From contig QWII01000038.1 in assembly GCA_021405325.1 (NCBI GenBank), positions 18,211-82,210 on the forward strand: DNA of 64,000 bases, given 5' to 3'. Each line of letters starts with the position of its first letter. Within the stretch, counting starts at the first letter, position 1. The position numbers were made by a program, and so were the translations under genes. The stretch comes from Caldilinea sp. CFX5 (GTDB lineage Bacteria > Chloroflexota > Anaerolineae > Caldilineales > Caldilineaceae). Positions 17,568 through 28,487 of this stretch are shown one piece after another. The notes under the pieces were generated by a model. It saw nothing but the letters and a program-made list of their open reading frames with translations. It ran no database searches and was not told the origin of the DNA.

Positions 17568-19034
17568 TTAATCATTGGTAATTACCGGCAAAAAGGTGCG
17601 AATATTGCTCTGATATTGCAGATGGAGATCCAGATAATCGCCGCTCCAGCCGCCAATCAGATGAATGCGGCCCCCCTGGACAACCGCCCCCGGATTGCGC
17701 CATTCGCCGGTCAAGGGCGAGGGGAAGTTGCTCCAAAGGTTGTTGGTCAGATCAAAGCGTTCATGGGCCTCAATGGCATAGGGGCCGCCGCCCCCCAAGG
17801 CAAAGAGCGCCAGCCCATCATAGGCCAGTTGCAACCCGCTCCGCGGCGAGGACAAGGGCGGCAGATCGCGCCACTGATCCGTACTAAGGTTATAGGCTTC
17901 AGCGGTGGCAAGATCATGTTGCCCATCATGCCCGCCCACGACAAAGATTTCGTCATTGACCAGCGCGGCGCCAAAAAAGGCGATGGGCGTGCGCAGGCGA
18001 CCAACCAACGTCCACCCCGGCATGGCGGCGTCGATGGCGGCCGGTGGGGTCAACTGCCAGATCTCATCGTGCATGTTCCGTCCATCCCAACCACCCAGGA
18101 GATAGAGCGCGTTTTCATCGGCCACCAGCGCGGCGCCGGCCAATGGATTCGGCAATTGACCGGCAGGGCGCCATTGATCGCTCTCCGGGTCAAAGACAAA
18201 GAAACGGTCACTGATGGTAATGGCGGAAGATTGGGCGTCGTCGCCGCTGCGGCTGTTGCCGCCAGCCACATAGATCCGCTCCTTAAAGGTCACTGCCGCC
18301 AGATTGGCTAAAGCTGCGGGCAATGGCGGACCGGTGCGCCAGTCATTCACCTGTAGATCATAAATATCAACGGTGGGAACCGTGCTGCCGCCCGTTGTCT
18401 CACCACCGATGGCATAGAGTCGGTTGGTCAGGGCAACAACGGCCAACCGGCTGCGTTGCGTCGTCAAAGGCAACCGTTGCTCCCAGCGTGCTTGTAAGCG
18501 GGGCGCCGGCTGCCCCAGGACGGTGCGGTTACTGTCACTAAGCAGATCTGAAGAGGCTTTCCCCCAGATTGGCAACTGGGGTGTCAACAACGCGGCCAGC
18601 ACCAGTGCCAGGGCGCCGACCAGATAATAAGTCTGCCAGTGCGCCGGTTGCATGGGGAGATCAAACAGCGGCGCCGGTTCTAGTGGCGGCTGGGGCGCCG
18701 GCTCCGCGAAGGGGGCGGGCGATGCAACAGTCGGGTCATCGCGGCCGGCTTCCTCAACGGTCTCGTCAGCCTCGCCGGGCGTCTCCATGCCGGGGAGGGT
18801 CAACCAGTTGCGTTGCACCAACACAATCGAGGCTTCGGTGCGGCTGTTGACCTGCAATTTTTCAAAGATATTACGCAGGTGAACCTTGACTGTGTGTGGG
18901 CTGATCACCAGGGAGCGGGCAATTTCGGCGTTGGTCGCGCCGGTCGCCAACAGGCGCGCCACTTCCATCTCGCGCTCACTCAGCGGATTATGGTCGTGCT
19001 TATCAGCTAGAATTGAAATTGTTTCGTCAGTCAC
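17568..19034 (-). CDS. Membrane-tethered LuxR-type regulator with Kelch propeller
   Basis: The 488-residue chain has three parts. Residues 17-75 are a LuxR/GerE helix-turn-helix ([19 protein letters not shown], then [16 protein letters not shown]). Residues 80-132 are an acidic and Pro-rich linker. A single membrane helix spans about 137-152. Residues about 180-475 are Kelch repeats of a beta-propeller ([47 protein letters not shown]). This places the DNA-binding domain inside and the propeller outside. The tail TFLPVITND resembles the end of the CAP protein. The start is a GTG with no obvious ribosome site. Ligand and targets are unknown. Confidence 0.85.
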   Translation of the reverse strand: MTDETISILADKHDHNPLSEREMEVARLLATGATNAEIARSLVISPHTVKVHLRNIFEKLQVNSRTEASIVLVQRNWLTLPGMETPGEADETVEEAGRDDPTVASPAPFAEPAPQPPLEPAPLFDLPMQPAHWQTYYLVGALALVLAALLTPQLPIWGKASSDLLSDSNRTVLGQPAPRLQARWEQRLPLTTQRSRLAVVALTNRLYAIGGETTGGSTVPTVDIYDLQVNDWRTGPPLPAALANLAAVTFKERIYVAGGNSRSGDDAQSSAITISDRFFVFDPESDQWRPAGQLPNPLAGAALVADENALYLLGGWDGRNMHDEIWQLTPPAAIDAAMPGWTLVGRLRTPIAFFGAALVNDEIFVVGGHDGQHDLATAEAYNLSTDQWRDLPPLSSPRSGLQLAYDGLALFALGGGGPYAIEAHERFDLTNNLWSNFPSPLTGEWRNPGAVVQGGRIHLIGGWSGDYLDLHLQYQSNIRTFLPVITND

Positions 19035-19072
19035 AGACGCTGTTTTACTCTAGGTTATCTTCGCTCTACTAT

Positions 19073-19501
19073 TTACCGGACGATCACCAGATCTTCTTCC
19101 AACATGGTCGCCAGGGTATTCATATAGAGGGTGACATCCTCCCGGCAATTGCGTCGCAGGTAGCGTCGCTCCTGGCCCAGCCGTTGTAAGACGCGCTGGT
19201 CGGAAAGGTTTTCCAGGTGAATCACATCCTGGTAGTCAAAGCCCATTGCTTGTAAAGTCAGGAAGAGCGTATCCAGGGAATGGCCGCTACCTTCGCAGTA
19301 ATCTTTGGCATGTTCGCTCCACTCATTCAGCCGGTGATCGGCGACTTGGACAATTTCGCGATCGGTCAGCGTGGTGATCGTCTGCACCAGATGACCACAG
19401 TTGCAGCGCCCCATATGGCCCCATTCATAGTGTGCGCCCGCAGTCAAGCGCTGGGCGGTGGTGCGTAAGGCGTCAATTAATTCAGGCTTGCTCTTTGCCA
19501 T
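19073..19501 (-). CDS. Conserved small protein of unknown function
   Basis: 142 residues, soluble, with a Cys/His-containing segment HMGRCNCGHLVQTIT near residues 29-43 and DYCEGSGHSLDTLF later. The end is LRRNCREDVTLYMNTLATML. I recall similar proteins in several phyla (starting SKPELIxALR and containing WGHMGxCNCGHL) but know no function. The ATG at 19501 follows GAAGGAAAG. It lies upstream of the LuxR-Kelch gene on the same strand, 38 bases apart, so the two may share a transcript. Confidence 0.75.
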   Translation of the reverse strand: MAKSKPELIDALRTTAQRLTAGAHYEWGHMGRCNCGHLVQTITTLTDREIVQVADHRLNEWSEHAKDYCEGSGHSLDTLFLTLQAMGFDYQDVIHLENLSDQRVLQRLGQERRYLRRNCREDVTLYMNTLATMLEEDLVIVR

Positions 19502-19700
19502 GTGTGCTTTCCTTCATCCCATCACGATCATCGTTCGCCAAATAGATTATACCACCACCCGCGGTTGGTCGGATAGTTTCAAAGTTTCTGTAAGCGGGCT
19601 TGAGCCGACAAATCAGTCGGAAAAGGATTGACCAGCGTATTGTTTTGGTGCTATACTTGAGCGATAGATTGTTACAGACTCTTGAGGAAGGTAACACAGG

Positions 19701-19909
19701 ATGAGTGTAGAAATTGAACCAACCGAGCATCCATATGTGGTTCGTCATGCAGGCATTGGACGCGGCGAGCCGATTATTATCTTGATCACCAAACCGAGAT
19801 CGAAGAACTCATTGCAGCCAATCGTATTGAGCATGTACTACAGAAAAGGGGGTTAGTGATGGATAAGAACGGCGTCATTGATCTATCGCGAACCACGGAG
19901 AAAGCCTGA
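19701..19909 (+). pseudogene. DUF433 (antitoxin-like) gene remnant with internal deletion
   Basis: From the ATG at 19701 the frame reads HPYVVRHAGIGRGEPI, like the start of DUF433 proteins. Then, one base out of frame, comes YYLDHQTEIEELIAANR followed by a tail to the stop at 19909, like their C-terminus. The central helix-turn-helix part is missing. So a deletion whose length is not a multiple of three removed the middle. GAGGAAGG precedes the ATG. No partner PIN-type toxin gene follows; leuS does. Confidence 0.6.
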
Positions 19910-19969
19910 ACATATTCATTCATCCGGTGTACTCATCCTGCACCACCAGACCAGAAAAGATAAAAACGT

Positions 19970-22471
<2,502 letters not shown>

Positions 22472-22669
22472 CGGGCGGGTGATTTGAACTTTTCTTGAGT
22501 TTGACCCTTTGCCCAAAGGGGGTAGAAAAGGGATGAACTTGGTGTAAAGTAGAAGTAGTGAAAAAACTGTAGACCAAGGACATCCCCAATGAACGATACC
22601 TAAGAAAAAGCTGTGTGCATCTTATTTTCTCCTTTGTCTACGATGATTGTCTCTATGAACCCTAATCAT

Positions 22670-23119
22670 CTACCATTCTTCTAACTCATGTGGTTCCCCC
22701 ACACGTACAAGTAAGACCGGCGCCGGCGCTTTGCACACAACCCCGTCGGCGGTGCTGCCCAACACCCAGCGGTTGAAGCCGCCGTGACCACGCGTACTCA
22801 TGACGATCAGGTCAATCGCATTTTGGGCGGCATAGCGCACAATCTTGGGGGCGGCCCCCGTGCCGCCGCCGCCTTCAATGCTGACAATCGCCACGGCAAC
22901 GCCGGCTGCGCGCACTTTTTCCGCCACCGGCGTTAACACCGTCACCACCTCAGCCGCTGCGGCTGCTTCCCTTTGTGGGCTGCGCCATTCCAGGAGAGGC
23001 GGAATCACCTTTAGCAAAATCAACTGAGCGCCAAACTGTTGGGCCTGGGCAATGGCATAGGGCAGCGCTTCTTCCGCCAGCGCCGAACCATCCAACGGTA
23101 GCAGAATTTTTTGGTACAT
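22670..23119 (-). CDS. Universal stress protein (UspA family), single domain
   Basis: 149 residues: KILLPLDGSALAEEALPYA at the N-terminus and the nucleotide-binding signature MSTRGHGGFNRWVLGSTAD near the end, which matches the ATP-binding G-x2-G-x9-G-S/T type. GAAGGAAA precedes the ATG at 23119. It sits 73 bases downstream of the two-domain Usp gene on the same strand and may be co-transcribed with it. Confidence 0.93.
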   Translation of the reverse strand: MYQKILLPLDGSALAEEALPYAIAQAQQFGAQLILLKVIPPLLEWRSPQREAAAAAEVVTVLTPVAEKVRAAGVAVAIVSIEGGGGTGAAPKIVRYAAQNAIDLIVMSTRGHGGFNRWVLGSTADGVVCKAPAPVLLVRVGEPHELEEW

Positions 23120-23192
23120 GCTGATTTCCTTCGCTTCAAGAGTTCCATACCATCAGAATCGTCGAGGTTACGTACTAGCGTTTTCGCTCATC

Positions 23193-24110
23193 TTAGATCG
23201 AATCCGTTGGCGGATTGTGAATCATCAGTAAGGGACAGGTGACGCCCCGTAAGACCTTATTGGCGACGCTGCCGTAGATCCAACGCCGTAGGCCGCTACG
23301 CCCGTGGGTGCTCATTACCAGGAGGTCAATGTCTTCGCTTTCTGCCGTGGCAATGATGGTTGGCGCCACATCGCCCGTCACTGCTTTGCAGACACAGACC
23401 ACGCCCTCGGCTTGGAAGGGTTGGGCTTTCTGTTGCAGATAAGCGATGGCGTTCGTCTGCCATGTGGTAAGCAGGGCTTGCGCTTCTGCGCTATCCTTGT
23501 GTAAAAAGAGATCTTGATTGCGATCATCCAGTGACTGAATCACCTGCAACAGCAAGAGTTCAGCGCCGGTCGCTTTGGCCAGGGCGCCGGCTTTGGGTAA
23601 GGCTTGCTCGGCCAAGGCGGAACCATCCAGCGGCACCAAAAGGCGGCGCAGTTTGTCGCCGGGCAAAGCCATCGCTTCACGCACCAGGAAGACCGGCAAC
23701 GGCGTTTCGCTCACGATGCGTTCGGCCACGCTGCCCAGCGCCCAACGGACAAAGCCGGAGCGGCCGTGGGTGGTCATGGCAATCAGATCGACCTGCGCCG
23801 TTGCCGCTGCCTGCAAAATACCGCCGGCGGCGTCCTCCTCCACCACATAGGCTTCGACTTGAAAGCCGGCGGCTTCCAACTGCCGACCCTGTTTGGTGAT
23901 ATATGCTTCGGCGCTGGAACGCAGATGGGTGAAATAGTTGGGCGGCAGATAGCGCCCCTGCGCCACCACATAGTGCGTTGGGTCCATGACCGTTACCAAC
24001 ACCAGCGTTGTTTCACCGGGCGTAGCCAGGCGTTGAAGATGGGGTAACACTTGCTCCGCCAAGATTGATCCATCCAGGGGAACTAAAATTTTGCGATAGA
24101 AGCCAATCAT
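23193..24110 (-). CDS. Tandem-domain universal stress protein
   Basis: Two UspA domains in one 305-residue chain. The first starts KILVPLDGSILAEQVLPHL and ends TTHGRSGFVRWALGSVAE. The second starts LLVPLDGSALAEQALPKA and ends STHGRSGLRRWIYGSVAN. Both have the ATP-binding signature. The ATG at 24110 is chosen for its 7-base spacing from GAGGAG; another ATG two codons earlier is too close. The second domain is almost identical to two broken gene pieces at 43048-43226 and 43820-43905. A conserved promoter-like repeat lies 137-232 bases upstream. Confidence 0.92.
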   Translation of the reverse strand: MIGFYRKILVPLDGSILAEQVLPHLQRLATPGETTLVLVTVMDPTHYVVAQGRYLPPNYFTHLRSSAEAYITKQGRQLEAAGFQVEAYVVEEDAAGGILQAAATAQVDLIAMTTHGRSGFVRWALGSVAERIVSETPLPVFLVREAMALPGDKLRRLLVPLDGSALAEQALPKAGALAKATGAELLLLQVIQSLDDRNQDLFLHKDSAEAQALLTTWQTNAIAYLQQKAQPFQAEGVVCVCKAVTGDVAPTIIATAESEDIDLLVMSTHGRSGLRRWIYGSVANKVLRGVTCPLLMIHNPPTDSI

Positions 24111-24246
24111 GTGCATTCTCCTCTCGTAATGATCCACAGCCCCCTGATGTGAAAATAGAACCCCGCACGTCAGTAAGGGGTGGCCGCCCGCTAACGCTAG
24201 GCGGTTCTGATTTCCTCCTTTGTGGCGCCGCCAAGGCATGTGACCT

Positions 24247-24342
24247 ATTCACAGGATATAGCGGTGTTGTTATGCGCTGATTCAGTTCCTATTTAGTTTC
24301 TGACAGATCGTGTTTCAATTTTGAAACAGGTCAAGGGTGTGC
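24247..24342 (-). promoter_or_regulatory. Shared ~95-bp upstream region with TGTTTCAA-TT-TTGAAACA palindrome (copy A)
   Basis: Roughly 80% identical by eye to 33593-33688. It contains a perfect 18-bp palindrome at 24311-24328. Both copies lie 80-230 bases upstream of minus-strand starts (24110 and 33511), so I read them as a common promoter/operator. On the minus strand TTGACC lies just before the palindrome and TATATC about 65 bases further on. The regulator is unknown. Confidence 0.6.
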
Positions 24343-24367
24343 CCAAAAGTCAAGCACGATCTGTATT

Positions 24368-26350
24368 CTAGCTCTCGGCGAGTAAGTTCCAATACGTAAG
24401 CCACCAGACAATGGCCAGGGATAGGAGGGTCAATAGGGCCAGATGCAGACGTGTCCAGCGGGGAATAGATGGCTGTGCCGCGCTTAATGCTCCCCGCCAG
24501 AGCCAGCCGGCGCTCACGGTCAGGCCCGCAGCCAACAGCGCCAGCAGCCAGGGCAACAGCAGAATCATATCGACAATGGGCGGCGCGCCAAAGAAGAGGC
24601 GGGGTACGCCAAACGCCGGCTCTATATCGCCCATGACGCTTACGAACGCCACTAGGAAGATAAGAAAGATGAGGCCAAAAGCAGTCGCCAACCAGCGGGC
24701 CAAACGAAGGACAAAGGGCGGTTTCTCCCTCGCGCCCCGCCGCCATAGCGCTCCAATCAGCCAGGCTAAACTGGAAATGGTAAAGAGCAGCAGCGTTAGC
24801 AAAAGGAGCAGTGCGCTAAAGGAGAGGGTAGCATACCAGGGAACCTGGAAGGCGGAAGTAGCCGTGAAGCTCAGAAAAGCCGGACGACCGTCCAATGACA
24901 ACCACTGCGTCCCATCCGCACCAGTGTGGAAGGCCAGATATTCTTCCCGTTCCTGGTGACGAAAGAGTCCTGATTCGACCTCGACATAACGCGCGGCGTC
25001 TCCCTCTACTACAAGCTGCAAATAGCCATCGGCGGTGGCGCTCACCTGAGCCGCTTCCAGCAAACGAATGATTTTGCCGGCGCCGCTAAATTCAGCGCGC
25101 GCCAGGTGATATTCACCAGTGTAGGCGGCTAACCGGTCAGCCGCGCCTGGCGTTGGGGTCAACATGGGCAGCGCCGGCGCAGGATAATAGTGGTCCATAA
25201 AGGCTTGCCAAAGCTGGGCCGGGGCATTGATGCCCCCCAGCCCATTGTAGACGACATAGAGGCCCACCGCTTCATCCGGCAAGAGGTAGAGCGCGGCATT
25301 GAACTGAAAGGTAGAGCCGCGATGGAAGAGAACAGCCTGACCGTTTACCTGCTGCCGCATAAAGCCGTAGCCCATGCCCTCTAGCCGGGGATCAGGCGCG
25401 TATTGAAGGCGGTGCATTGCCTGGATGGTGGCGGGTTGGAGAATGGTTGTGTCGGCGTAACGACCATCTTGCAAATGAGCGAGCATAAAGCGTGCCATAT
25501 CGGCTGCCGGCGCACTCATGGCGCCGGCCGGATAAGCCGGCATGAAGACAAAGCCCCCTTTCAGATTACGATAGTCGCCTGCACCATAGCCGGCGGCCAG
25601 GTCGTCCGCCCATTCAAGCGGAACCGGTTGCCGCAGCGTGCTACGGCTCATCGCCAGCGGGACAAAGATCTGCTCTTCGACATAGTCGGCAAACGACGCA
25701 CCGGAGACGCGCTCGACAATATACCCGGCCAGCGCCGTACCATAGTTGGAATATGCCTGCACACGCCCCGGTGGAAAAACCCGTGCCGGTTGCAGTTCGA
25801 TCAGATATTGGCGTAAGGGCATCATTTTGTCTGGCGACAAGACGAACAGCGCTTCACCAACATCTTCAAAGCCGGGGGTATGGGTCATCAGATGTGCCAG
25901 GGTGATTGGTTCAGCAAAGGTGGCCGGAATCGTGAAGTCGAGATAGTCATTGACATCGGCATGAAGGTCGAGTTTTCCCTGTTCGACAAACTGCATGACG
26001 GCCGTCCAGGTGATAAGCTTGCCCACCGAACCGGTGCGGAAGAGGGTGCGTTCCCCATCCACCGGCCGGTTTTGTTCCCGATCAGCAAGGCCATAGCCTT
26101 TAGCCAGCAGCAGTTGGCCGTCAGCCACCACCGCCACCGCAGCGCCGGGGATCGCCAGCTCTGCCAGTTGGCGGCTAATGGTTGCGTCTAAAAATTGGTC
26201 CAAGTTCGGTAAATTGGCCGGGGCATCGGGCGCTTGGGCCCGCGCGGGGGCAGGCAACACCCCGCTTCCGCAAAGCAACAGCCAGAAACAGAGCCAGAGC
26301 CACCACCACCGTAAGCGCTGTTTTACCTTTTGGGCAGCAAATGTTTGCAT
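24368..26350 (-). CDS. Serine beta-lactamase-fold hydrolase with membrane domain
   Basis: 660 residues. A signal segment (about 14-38) is followed by a class C beta-lactamase/DD-peptidase-like domain with SVGK (108-111) as SxxK, YSN (200-202) and an HRG box near 345. A beta-barrel-like accessory domain follows (about 410-500), then about five membrane helices at the C-terminus. Such proteins are usually esterases, peptidases or penicillin-binding-protein relatives rather than resistance enzymes; the substrate is not evident. The extracellular domain anchored by C-terminal helices is a recurring layout in this family. The ATG at 26350 starts directly into basic and Trp-rich signal residues. 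Confidence 0.85.
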   Translation of the reverse strand: MQTFAAQKVKQRLRWWWLWLCFWLLLCGSGVLPAPARAQAPDAPANLPNLDQFLDATISRQLAELAIPGAAVAVVADGQLLLAKGYGLADREQNRPVDGERTLFRTGSVGKLITWTAVMQFVEQGKLDLHADVNDYLDFTIPATFAEPITLAHLMTHTPGFEDVGEALFVLSPDKMMPLRQYLIELQPARVFPPGRVQAYSNYGTALAGYIVERVSGASFADYVEEQIFVPLAMSRSTLRQPVPLEWADDLAAGYGAGDYRNLKGGFVFMPAYPAGAMSAPAADMARFMLAHLQDGRYADTTILQPATIQAMHRLQYAPDPRLEGMGYGFMRQQVNGQAVLFHRGSTFQFNAALYLLPDEAVGLYVVYNGLGGINAPAQLWQAFMDHYYPAPALPMLTPTPGAADRLAAYTGEYHLARAEFSGAGKIIRLLEAAQVSATADGYLQLVVEGDAARYVEVESGLFRHQEREEYLAFHTGADGTQWLSLDGRPAFLSFTATSAFQVPWYATLSFSALLLLLTLLLFTISSLAWLIGALWRRGAREKPPFVLRLARWLATAFGLIFLIFLVAFVSVMGDIEPAFGVPRLFFGAPPIVDMILLLPWLLALLAAGLTVSAGWLWRGALSAAQPSIPRWTRLHLALLTLLSLAIVWWLTYWNLLAES

Positions 26351-26425
26351 GGAATCACTCTCAAAAATCTATTTCCGTTTTGCCAGTAAAGAACAGGAAT
26401 GGCTCATCAAATGAACTGCGCCTGC

Positions 26426-26746
26426 CTACTTGATGCGCTGCCAGCTTGCCTGCATGGATACGTGCTGCGGGTCAGTCAGATCCAGGACGGCCGTCCACAA
26501 ATACGTTTGGGGCCACTGTGTAAAGTCGGCTGCCAGCCAATACAATAATCGCACTGACCATTTGTGTTCGTTGGGCTGCCAACCTACTGGCATCATCTGC
26601 ACCTCGACCTGCTCGCCCTGGCGCTTGATCTGGTATTCGCCCGTCACAATACCGACCGCGGGATCGCCTGTGATCGTGAACAGTCCCTTTGTCTGGGCGC
26701 CGTCAATCAGGCTCAGTAGGTTTGGCAGGGCTGGGGTGAAGGCCAC
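26426..26746 (-). CDS. Hypothetical protein, probably 5'-truncated
   Basis: 106 residues from a GTG at 26746, soluble in character, with many Trp and Gln, ending SMQASWQRIK. The same frame stays open upstream to about 26826, adding residues such as LRLDPNTYDIAFKERTLTV that look coding. It then runs into an inverted-repeat element (26816-26915) with no start codon. The gene may have lost its beginning when that element arrived. I do not recognise a family. Confidence 0.4.
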   Translation of the reverse strand: MAFTPALPNLLSLIDGAQTKGLFTITGDPAVGIVTGEYQIKRQGEQVEVQMMPVGWQPNEHKWSVRLLYWLAADFTQWPQTYLWTAVLDLTDPQHVSMQASWQRIK

Positions 26747-26815
26747 AGTCAGCGTCCGCTCCTTGAAAGCAATATCATAGGTATTCGGGTCGAGTCTTAA
26801 ACCGGGTTGGTGAAT

Positions 26816-26915
26816 TAATAACTGATGTTATGCAGTTTCCCCTGGGAACGCCGGCATCCCTGCCGGCTGCCGCTAGAGATGGCGGTGCTCCCACTGCGTA
26901 ACATCAGTTATTAAG
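26816..26915. repeat. 100-bp element with 21-bp inverted ends
   Basis: The ends 26816-26836 and 26895-26915 (TTAATAACTGATGTTAYGCAG) pair with one mismatch. The inside is GC-rich with its own short hairpins (GCCGGCATCCCTGCCGGC). It separates a small membrane ORF from the truncated ORF and may be a MITE-like insertion. Confidence 0.65.
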
Positions 26916-26916
26916 T

Positions 26917-27008
26917 TATATCACCCGCCACCAGGCAAACAATACAGTGAGGATCAGCAATAAGCCACCCATGCCGGTCGCCAGTCGATTGATGTAGATA
27001 TGCAGCAT
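26917..27008 (-). CDS. Very small membrane protein coupled to the ferric-reductase-like gene
   Basis: About 30 codons from the ATG at 27008: MLHIYINRLATGMGGLLLIL and onward through one hydrophobic helix. An excellent AGGAGG lies 6 bases before the ATG and overlaps the stop codon region of the upstream flavoprotein gene (27019), which indicates translational coupling. The exact C-terminus depends on one base I could not read with certainty near 26940. It may be a subunit or stabiliser of the membrane oxidoreductase. Confidence 0.5.
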
Positions 27009-27018
27009 GATGTGCCTC

Positions 27019-28338
27019 CTAAACAATCTTGAAACGTTCCGAGAAGATTTGACGCAAGGGAACGCCCCGTTGGCGCAAGTAAGGTTCGACCATATCCATC
27101 ATGGGTTCGGGGCCACAGACGAAATAGGTAAAGTCCTTCAGGTTTTGCGGCAAGTAACGGTCAATCAGCGCTTTGTTGATCAACCCTGTTTCACCGTTCC
27201 AATCCACAGGCGGATTTTGGAGTACATGAACCGCTTTCAGGTTGAGTTCTTGCGGCAGCCGTTCAAGCTCTTCGCGGAAGAGCACCCCTTCCCAATCGAC
27301 ATTGCCGTTGATCAACAGAAGCGGACGTTGGTCCCCGCAATCCCGTAGGGTGCGTAGAATGCTCATGACCGGGGTGATCCCAACCCCGCCGACGATAAAG
27401 ATCACACCCCGGCTGACATTGGGATTAAGCGTGAAGGCGCCATATGGCCCCTCCAGATAGGCGACCGTGTCAGGCTTGACCATTTTGACAGTGGCCGTGA
27501 AATCGCCTAATTCTTTGATCGTCAGTTCTAGGGTGTCGCGGCCGTACGCACTGGAAGAGATGGAAAAGGGATGTTGTTGCAGCGCGAAAGGCGAATCGCC
27601 CAACGTCAGCCAGACAAATTGACCAGCCGTAAAGCGCAGCCCGGCATGACCTTCAGGCGCCAACGTCAACGTGCAGGCGCGCCCGCGCTCCTCACGAATG
27701 CCGGTGACCCGATAAGGCGTACGGCGCATTTGCCAGGGACGCAAGAGCCGTGTATTCACGAGCAGGAGCATGGCGCCGCCGGTCATCGCAATCCATAGCG
27801 CCTGTTTCCAGGGTGTAGAAACGTAATAGCCGACCTGCAAAATATGCACCTGTCCAATGAACAGCACGAACAAAGCCAACAACCCGTGACCGACGCGCCA
27901 CCATTCATAGGGCAACCGCACCGTTTGCCGCCAAAGGGTGGTGACAATCAGCAGCGTCAACGCACCCAACACTGCGGAAAGCGCCAGGGCGCGTGGCAGG
28001 TTGGCGCGCGGATCCAGATAGACGAGATACTCCGGGTGCGTGATAAAGAGGATGAGGGGATGCGCCAGGATAAAAAAGAAAGCCACCAAACCGGTCTGGC
28101 GATGGAACTGCAACATGGCGTCCAACCCCAGCGACGCGGCCACGCGTTGAAAGCGCCCGGTCAGCACGAACTGTAACCCCATGATGGCCAGACCAACAAA
28201 GCCCAACCCCACGGAAAACTCGATCCAAAAGGAACGCGCGGCCGGCAGTGATCCCGAGTAGGCAATCAGCAGCGGCGCCACCGCAAGCACGATGTAAAAT
28301 GCAAGCCATAAGAAAGCCTGTTTCAAGCTGTAGTTCAT
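27019..28338 (-). CDS. Ferric-reductase-like membrane flavoprotein (FNR superfamily)
   Basis: 439 residues. About six N-terminal membrane helices form a ferric-reductase-like domain with His residues in helices (HRQTGLVAFFFILAHPL, GHGLLALFVLFIGQVHIL). The cytoplasmic C-terminal half is a ferredoxin-NADP reductase module: FAD motif QQHPFSISSSAYG, NAD(P) motif IVGGVGITPVMSILR and terminal CGPEPMMD. It would move electrons from NAD(P)H through FAD and haem across the membrane. The ATG at 28338 is preceded by GAGGAGGCAGC. Confidence 0.87.
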   Translation of the reverse strand: MNYSLKQAFLWLAFYIVLAVAPLLIAYSGSLPAARSFWIEFSVGLGFVGLAIMGLQFVLTGRFQRVAASLGLDAMLQFHRQTGLVAFFFILAHPLILFITHPEYLVYLDPRANLPRALALSAVLGALTLLIVTTLWRQTVRLPYEWWRVGHGLLALFVLFIGQVHILQVGYYVSTPWKQALWIAMTGGAMLLLVNTRLLRPWQMRRTPYRVTGIREERGRACTLTLAPEGHAGLRFTAGQFVWLTLGDSPFALQQHPFSISSSAYGRDTLELTIKELGDFTATVKMVKPDTVAYLEGPYGAFTLNPNVSRGVIFIVGGVGITPVMSILRTLRDCGDQRPLLLINGNVDWEGVLFREELERLPQELNLKAVHVLQNPPVDWNGETGLINKALIDRYLPQNLKDFTYFVCGPEPMMDMVEPYLRQRGVPLRQIFSERFKIV

Positions 28339-28367
28339 GCTGCCTCCTCTCTACTAGCGGATAGGAT

Positions 28368-28443
28368 CCATCTTCCGGGCAGGTCATTTCTGTCGGGATC
28401 CCGTTGGGCGGCGATCATCTGGTCAAACCTGCCCGGAAGATGG
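28368..28443. repeat. 17-bp inverted repeat with 42-base loop
   Basis: CCATCTTCCGGGCAGGT (28368-28384) pairs with 28427-28443. It lies between the LPVTG-protein gene stop (28488) and the ferric-reductase-like start, so it may be a terminator for the former or a leader for the latter. Confidence 0.5.
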
Positions 28444-28487
28444 TGAGCAAGTCCCTAAGTTCCGCTTGAACCCACCCTGTTATTCTT

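Noticed and set aside
24368..26350. Antibiotic-resistance beta-lactamase
   Set aside because: The SxxK/YxN fold is present, but the large size, accessory domain and C-terminal membrane helices fit housekeeping serine hydrolases better.
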